Assembly (NCBI GenBank): GCA_039039985.1
Contig: JBCCOV010000002.1
Coordinates: forward strand, 1-64,000
DNA length: 64,000 nucleotides
From: JBCBWG01 sp039039985
GTDB lineage: Bacteria; Pseudomonadota; Alphaproteobacteria; Rhizobiales; Hyphomicrobiaceae
Direction: 5' to 3'
Under the pieces are notes generated by a model, which was not told the origin of the DNA, made no database searches, and worked only from the letters and a program-made list of their open reading frames with translations. The position numbers and the translations under genes are program-made. Positions 60,473 to 64,000 of this stretch are shown here, piece by piece; position 1 is the first letter of the stretch, and every line of letters starts with the position of its first letter.

Positions 60473-61480
60473 ATGCCGAATGACGCCGCGATGACAAACA
60501 AGAAGAAGGTGCTATCGACCGACACATTGGCCCCGGTTGCTCGCGCGCTGCTGGCCGAGCGTGACGATACGGAGCTGGTCACGTTTCCGAACCTGGCAAC
60601 CCGCGAAGAGTTCCTGAAGGTGTTGGAAACAGAAGCACCGGTCTCGGCGTTTGTCCTGGGCCAGACGGTGATCAGTCATGACCAGATCAAGGCCGCCCAG
60701 AACTTGGAAGTGGTGGCGCGCGTCGGCGTCGGATACGACGCAATCGACATTCCGGCATTGAATGAGCACCAGCTCCCCCTCATGACCGTCGGCATAGCGA
60801 ACTCGCCATCCGTTGCGGAACACGCGCTGTTCATGATGCTGTGGCTGGCCCGCCGCGCGCCCGAGGCCGACGCCATTGTCAAGGACGACCGCTGGAACGA
60901 CCGCATGACCGCGATGCCGTTTGACCTCTACGAAAAAACCGCCCTGATTGTCGGTTTCGGTCGGATCGGCTCGCGCGCTGCAAAGCGCTGCGCTGCCATG
61001 GATATGACTGTGCAGGTCTACGATCCCTATGTCGACGCCACCGCGATCAAGGAGGCCGGCCACACGCACGTTACCGATCTCGACGCCGCAGTGGCCCAAG
61101 CGGATTTCGTGTCTCTGCACTGCCCGAAAAACCAAGAGACGTTGAACATGTTCAACGCGGATCGCCTCGCACGCATGAAGCCGGCAGCCTACCTGATCAA
61201 CACGGCGCGCGGCGGCATTGTCGATGAAGCCGCACTCGATGCCGCACTTGAGAGCGGGCGGATCGCCGGCGCCGGTCTGGATGTCTTTGCGCTGGAGCCT
61301 GTTGAAGCAGACAACCCGCTTCTCAAGCGCGACAACGTCATCACATCCCCGCACATGGCCGGCGTCACCGTTGAAGCGCGGGACCGCATGGGCGTTGCGG
61401 CCATCAAGAACATCCTGAGCGTCTTCGACAACAACATCATCACCGAGAACGTGATCAACAAAGAGGTCTTGGCCCGTTAG
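60473..61480 (+). CDS. D-3-phosphoglycerate dehydrogenase-like 2-hydroxyacid dehydrogenase
   Basis: 335 aa from ATG 60473 (GGAGG 8 nt upstream; ATG 60491 possible). N-terminal catalytic part VVARVGVGYDAIDIPAL, Rossmann motif IVGFGRIGSRAAKRCAAMDM, then HCPKNQETLN, INTARGGIVDEAALDAAL (catalytic Arg), GAGLDVFALEPVEADNPL (Glu) and SPHMAGVTVEA (catalytic His). No C-terminal ACT domain, so not a full-length SerA; substrate could be another 2-hydroxyacid. Confidence 0.9.
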   Translation: MPNDAAMTNKKKVLSTDTLAPVARALLAERDDTELVTFPNLATREEFLKVLETEAPVSAFVLGQTVISHDQIKAAQNLEVVARVGVGYDAIDIPALNEHQLPLMTVGIANSPSVAEHALFMMLWLARRAPEADAIVKDDRWNDRMTAMPFDLYEKTALIVGFGRIGSRAAKRCAAMDMTVQVYDPYVDATAIKEAGHTHVTDLDAAVAQADFVSLHCPKNQETLNMFNADRLARMKPAAYLINTARGGIVDEAALDAALESGRIAGAGLDVFALEPVEADNPLLKRDNVITSPHMAGVTVEARDRMGVAAIKNILSVFDNNIITENVINKEVLAR

Positions 61481-61599
61481 CAAGGGACATTGGGGGCAGC
61501 GAACGACCACGAGTGTGGCTGAAGCGCGGCCCGCTCACGCACAACCGTTGGATCCGAAGTGCAACTCGATCGGCTCTCAAGACCGACATAGAGGTCCGG

Positions 61600-62385
61600 T
61601 CAGTACAGGGAGGCGACCCGGCCACCATCAATCGCGATCGCCTGCCCGGTGATGTAGCCGGCGGGCGCCGACGCGAGAAACGCACAAAGCGCGCCGAGTT
61701 CGGCCACGTTGCCAAGCCGTTTCATGGGCCCACTTGCCGCGTACGACGTCACGGCCTCGTCCTCAGTCAAATCCATCCTGCCGGCATGCTGGCGGACCAC
61801 CGTCCGCATGGCCGGCGTGTCGAAGGGACCGGAGAGAATTGAGTTGATCGTCACGCCATCGGCCGCAACTTCTCGCGCTAACGTGCCCAGCGCACCTGCC
61901 AGCGCTGGCCGAAGACCGTTCGCACGACATCCAAGCAAGGAGATTTCCTTGCCCGATATGGAACTGAGGTTGATCACGCGCCCCCACTTGCGATCGACCA
62001 TCGCGGGAATGCAGCGCTGCACGATATCGAGCGCAGGAATGACCATGAATTGAAACGCCTCGTGCCATGCTTGGATTGGCGTTTCCAGAAACGCGTCCGC
62101 TGCTGGGCCCGGCCCATTGACAACGACAATTGCCGGATGGCCGAACCGATCAATCACAGCTTCAAGCACCTGCTGACGATTTGCGCCGTTCGAGATATCG
62201 CCAGCGAGAAAACACGTCCCGTTTCCAAGTTCTCGTGCCGTAGCCTCGCCGTGGGCGACATCGCGACCCGTAATCGCCACGCGAACGCCCTCTGCGACAA
62301 GCGCCGTCGCGCAGGCGCGACCCAATCCCCGGGTACCGGCGATGATCAAGGCCGCTTTGCCCGATATCTGGAAATCCATATCCAC
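61600..62385 (-). CDS. short-chain dehydrogenase/reductase
   Basis: 261 aa (ATG 62385, or MDFQIS from 62379). Cofactor segment LIIAGTRGLGRACA is a variant of TGxxxGxG, VVVNGPGPAAD replaces the usual NNAG, catalytic Ser in INLSSISGKE, and the Tyr position reads CRANGLRPAL instead of YxxxK, so the catalytic Tyr/Lys pair is not obvious. C-terminal AELGALCAFLASAPAGYITGQAIAIDGG is normal. Resembles the BacC/FabG-like group with altered active site. Divergent from a LysR gene that may control it. Confidence 0.82.
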   Translation of the reverse strand: MDMDFQISGKAALIIAGTRGLGRACATALVAEGVRVAITGRDVAHGEATARELGNGTCFLAGDISNGANRQQVLEAVIDRFGHPAIVVVNGPGPAADAFLETPIQAWHEAFQFMVIPALDIVQRCIPAMVDRKWGRVINLSSISGKEISLLGCRANGLRPALAGALGTLAREVAADGVTINSILSGPFDTPAMRTVVRQHAGRMDLTEDEAVTSYAASGPMKRLGNVAELGALCAFLASAPAGYITGQAIAIDGGRVASLY

Positions 62386-62503
62386 CCGCCTCTTTGGCCA
62401 CGACCTCCGAGACGAGGCCGTTGGAGCTTGTACAGCATTGCGCAGATGTAGATAATCCGAATAAAAAAATCGATTTCATTGCAAAACTTGCAAAGATGGT
62501 GAG

Positions 62504-63448
62504 ATGGATATTGCCGTCAGCCTGCGCATCTTAGCGAACGTTGCGCGCCACAGCAGCTTTGCTGGTGCGGCACGCGATCAGACTGTCTCGACGTCGACAG
62601 TCATGCGCGCCATGGATGAATTAGAGCGGCGCGTGGGGGTCACGCTGCTTGCCCGATCGACACGGCGCGTCGAGCTCACGGAGGCCGGCCATCGGCTTCT
62701 TTCAGGCGGTGCGCCGCTTGTCGACGCATTGGACGCCTTGATTCAGGAGCTTCAGAAGAGCGACTCAGAGGTATCAGGCCATTTGCGCATAACCACGGCG
62801 CTAAGCTTTGGCCGCACCTTGTTCGCCGGGATCTTGCGTGACTTTCTTGATTGCAACGCCGGCATTGCCATCGATCTTGTGTCGAATGACAGCGTTATCG
62901 ATCTCGATCAGAGCCGTGTCGACGTCGCAATTCGGATTGCCGATCCGGTACAGGCGCCCGATCTCATTGCCCACGAACTGAGCCCAATGCACCGTTGCGT
63001 CTGCGCAAGCCCGACCTATGTTGCGCACTACGGACGGCCGGAACATCCGGACGATCTTCAGCAGCACAGTTGCCTGTTGTTTCGGCCTATGCTGCCAAGA
63101 GATCCGTGGGCGCCGGTCTCAGACACATGGACGTTCGCGCAAGGCGGGAAAGACGCCGGCACCATACGGGTTCGCGGCAAAATGAGTGGCAACGATGCTG
63201 ACGCGCTGGTCTCCGCCGCCCGCGAAGGTCTCGGCATCGTCATGATGCCGGACTGGCTCATTGCAGATGATGTATCGGAAGGCCGATTGATACGTCTGCT
63301 AGCTGACTTCGAAGTGTCTCAGCGGCCTGGACCGAAATCACTGCACATTGCGTACCCGCAACATCGTCGTCACTCCCGCAAAGTCCAAGCGTTTGTCAGT
63401 CACGTTCAGCGTCACTTCAAGGCGACAGCTGACGTTTCGCGCGCATAG
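62504..63448 (+). CDS. LysR-family transcriptional regulator
   Basis: 314 aa. N-terminal winged helix (about 1-62) with VARHSSFAGAARDQTVSTSTVMRAMDELERRVGVTLLARSTRRVELTEAG; effector domain from about 88 (VSGHLRITTALSFGRTLFAGILRDFLD). Divergent from the SDR with a 118-bp gap that includes direct repeats TTGCAA-AAC-TTGCAA just before the start. LysR proteins usually control the divergent gene, here the SDR. Confidence 0.93.
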   Translation: MDIAVSLRILANVARHSSFAGAARDQTVSTSTVMRAMDELERRVGVTLLARSTRRVELTEAGHRLLSGGAPLVDALDALIQELQKSDSEVSGHLRITTALSFGRTLFAGILRDFLDCNAGIAIDLVSNDSVIDLDQSRVDVAIRIADPVQAPDLIAHELSPMHRCVCASPTYVAHYGRPEHPDDLQQHSCLLFRPMLPRDPWAPVSDTWTFAQGGKDAGTIRVRGKMSGNDADALVSAAREGLGIVMMPDWLIADDVSEGRLIRLLADFEVSQRPGPKSLHIAYPQHRRHSRKVQAFVSHVQRHFKATADVSRA

Positions 63449-63647
63449 TCCGGCGGGCCTGGATCGCTGGCTAACAGGGTATTGACAACGCTGTAGTTGC
63501 TCAATGCGTGGAACCTGCTAGACCCCGGCGCAAGAGTTCGTACGGCTGCGACTTGCTGAGGACGCATCAATGCGAAGACACAAACGTTTCTGCCGTGACA
63601 CGCGCGGCCACTCTCATTTCCCGGGCGCCATCTCCTGCGGGGTTTGC

Positions 63648-64000
63648 GTATGACGCATCGCATTATTCCGGTCGATCCGTTCGATCTCGTGATTTTCGGC
63701 GCAACGGGCGATCTTGCACGTCGCAAGCTCCTGCCGGGGATGTACTACCGCGATGTGGACGGTCAGTTGCCGGACACGGCGCGGATCATCGGCTGCGCCC
63801 GCACGGACCTCACGATCGAACGCTACAGGGATATGGCGCGTGAGGCGATCGAGGCATCGGTTGCGCCGCAAAGCCGCGATCCGGCCGCTCTTGAGCGCTT
63901 CCTATCCCGCTTGGACTATGTGCAGAACGATGTCTCCGATGCCGATGGCTGGCAAAACTTGAAACGAGTCCTCGACGATGCGCCAGAGAGCACAATCCGC
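63648..64000 (+). CDS. zwf: glucose-6-phosphate 1-dehydrogenase (5' part, runs off window)
   Basis: Partial: 117 codons from ATG 63648 with no stop before the window end. PFDLVIFGATGDLARRKLLPGMYY is the zwf N-terminal NADP-binding signature, followed by ARIIGCARTDLTIERYRDMAREAI. The first enzyme of the pentose-phosphate and Entner-Doudoroff routes, making 6-phosphogluconolactone. The catalytic region lies outside the window. Confidence 0.93.

Noticed and set aside
1..64000. tRNA or rRNA genes and riboswitches
   Set aside because: Reading all intergenic regions showed no cloverleaf with a T-loop GTTCNANNC and no recognisable riboswitch consensus. A covariance-model scan would be needed to exclude small RNAs.

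Overview
The window looks like chromosomal DNA of a free-living alphaproteobacterium, most like the Hyphomicrobiales/Rhodospirillales. The reasons are dense GC-rich genes with occasional GTG/TTG starts, two TRAP transporters, SMP-30/GntR/GMC catabolic genes, ATCCCGG...CCGGGAT intergenic palindromes and a bacterial URC uracil cluster. No tRNA, rRNA, CRISPR array or intact insertion sequence was seen. Everything here is read from sequence and family knowledge; no search was run.

1-24.7 kb: a Wzx/Wzy-type exopolysaccharide (EPS) locus. A minus-strand operon (4466 to beyond base 1) encodes an acyl carrier protein, a MaoC hydratase, an FkbH-like HAD/GNAT protein, a methyltransferase and an MBOAT acyltransferase. 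Together they look like a pathway that builds a small acyl group on an ACP and moves it to a glycan. Next come an OPX export lipoprotein, a 1072-aa RTX/beta-propeller protein, a GumC-like chain-length protein and a Wzy/WaaL-like polymerase. On the minus strand lie a hybrid histidine kinase with a small SUOX-fold periplasmic partner, a WecB/TagA/CpsF glycosyltransferase and a sigma54-dependent NtrC-family regulator. A plus-strand run then encodes the initiating sugar transferase, a pyruvyltransferase, a flippase and two GT2 glycosyltransferases. Three intergenic regions of the locus carry paired copies of TTGC-N5-GCAA about 86-128 bp upstream of sigma54-like -24/-12 elements. This suggests one regulon driven by the resident NtrC-family protein.

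24.7-34.4 kb: a dispersed repeat, then a GntR regulator divergent from a sugar ABC transporter operon (ATPase, Tat-exported binding protein, two permeases) that continues into an enolase-superfamily dehydratase, a beta-decarboxylating dehydrogenase and an SMP-30 lactonase. A convergent SDR follows. This reads as uptake and oxidation of a sugar or sugar acid.

34.5-53.3 kb: mixed catabolism. It holds an unassigned ion-transporter-like permease, an orphan flagellar-rod-like small protein, a nitroreductase, an acyl-CoA synthetase, two different GMC oxidoreductases, two complete TRAP transporters, a GntR regulator with two winged helices, an SDR and a MATE-like membrane protein. All three solute-binding-protein genes in the window are followed by a hairpin before the membrane subunits.

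53.3-64 kb: a repeat-rich 1-kb spacer, an SPFH/NfeD pair, then a pyrimidine salvage/catabolism operon (cytosine deaminase, URC1-like GTP cyclohydrolase II, URC4/DUF1688, uracil phosphoribosyltransferase). After that come an exported CFI-box protein, a PGDH-like 2-hydroxyacid dehydrogenase, a divergent SDR/LysR pair and the start of zwf, which runs off the window.
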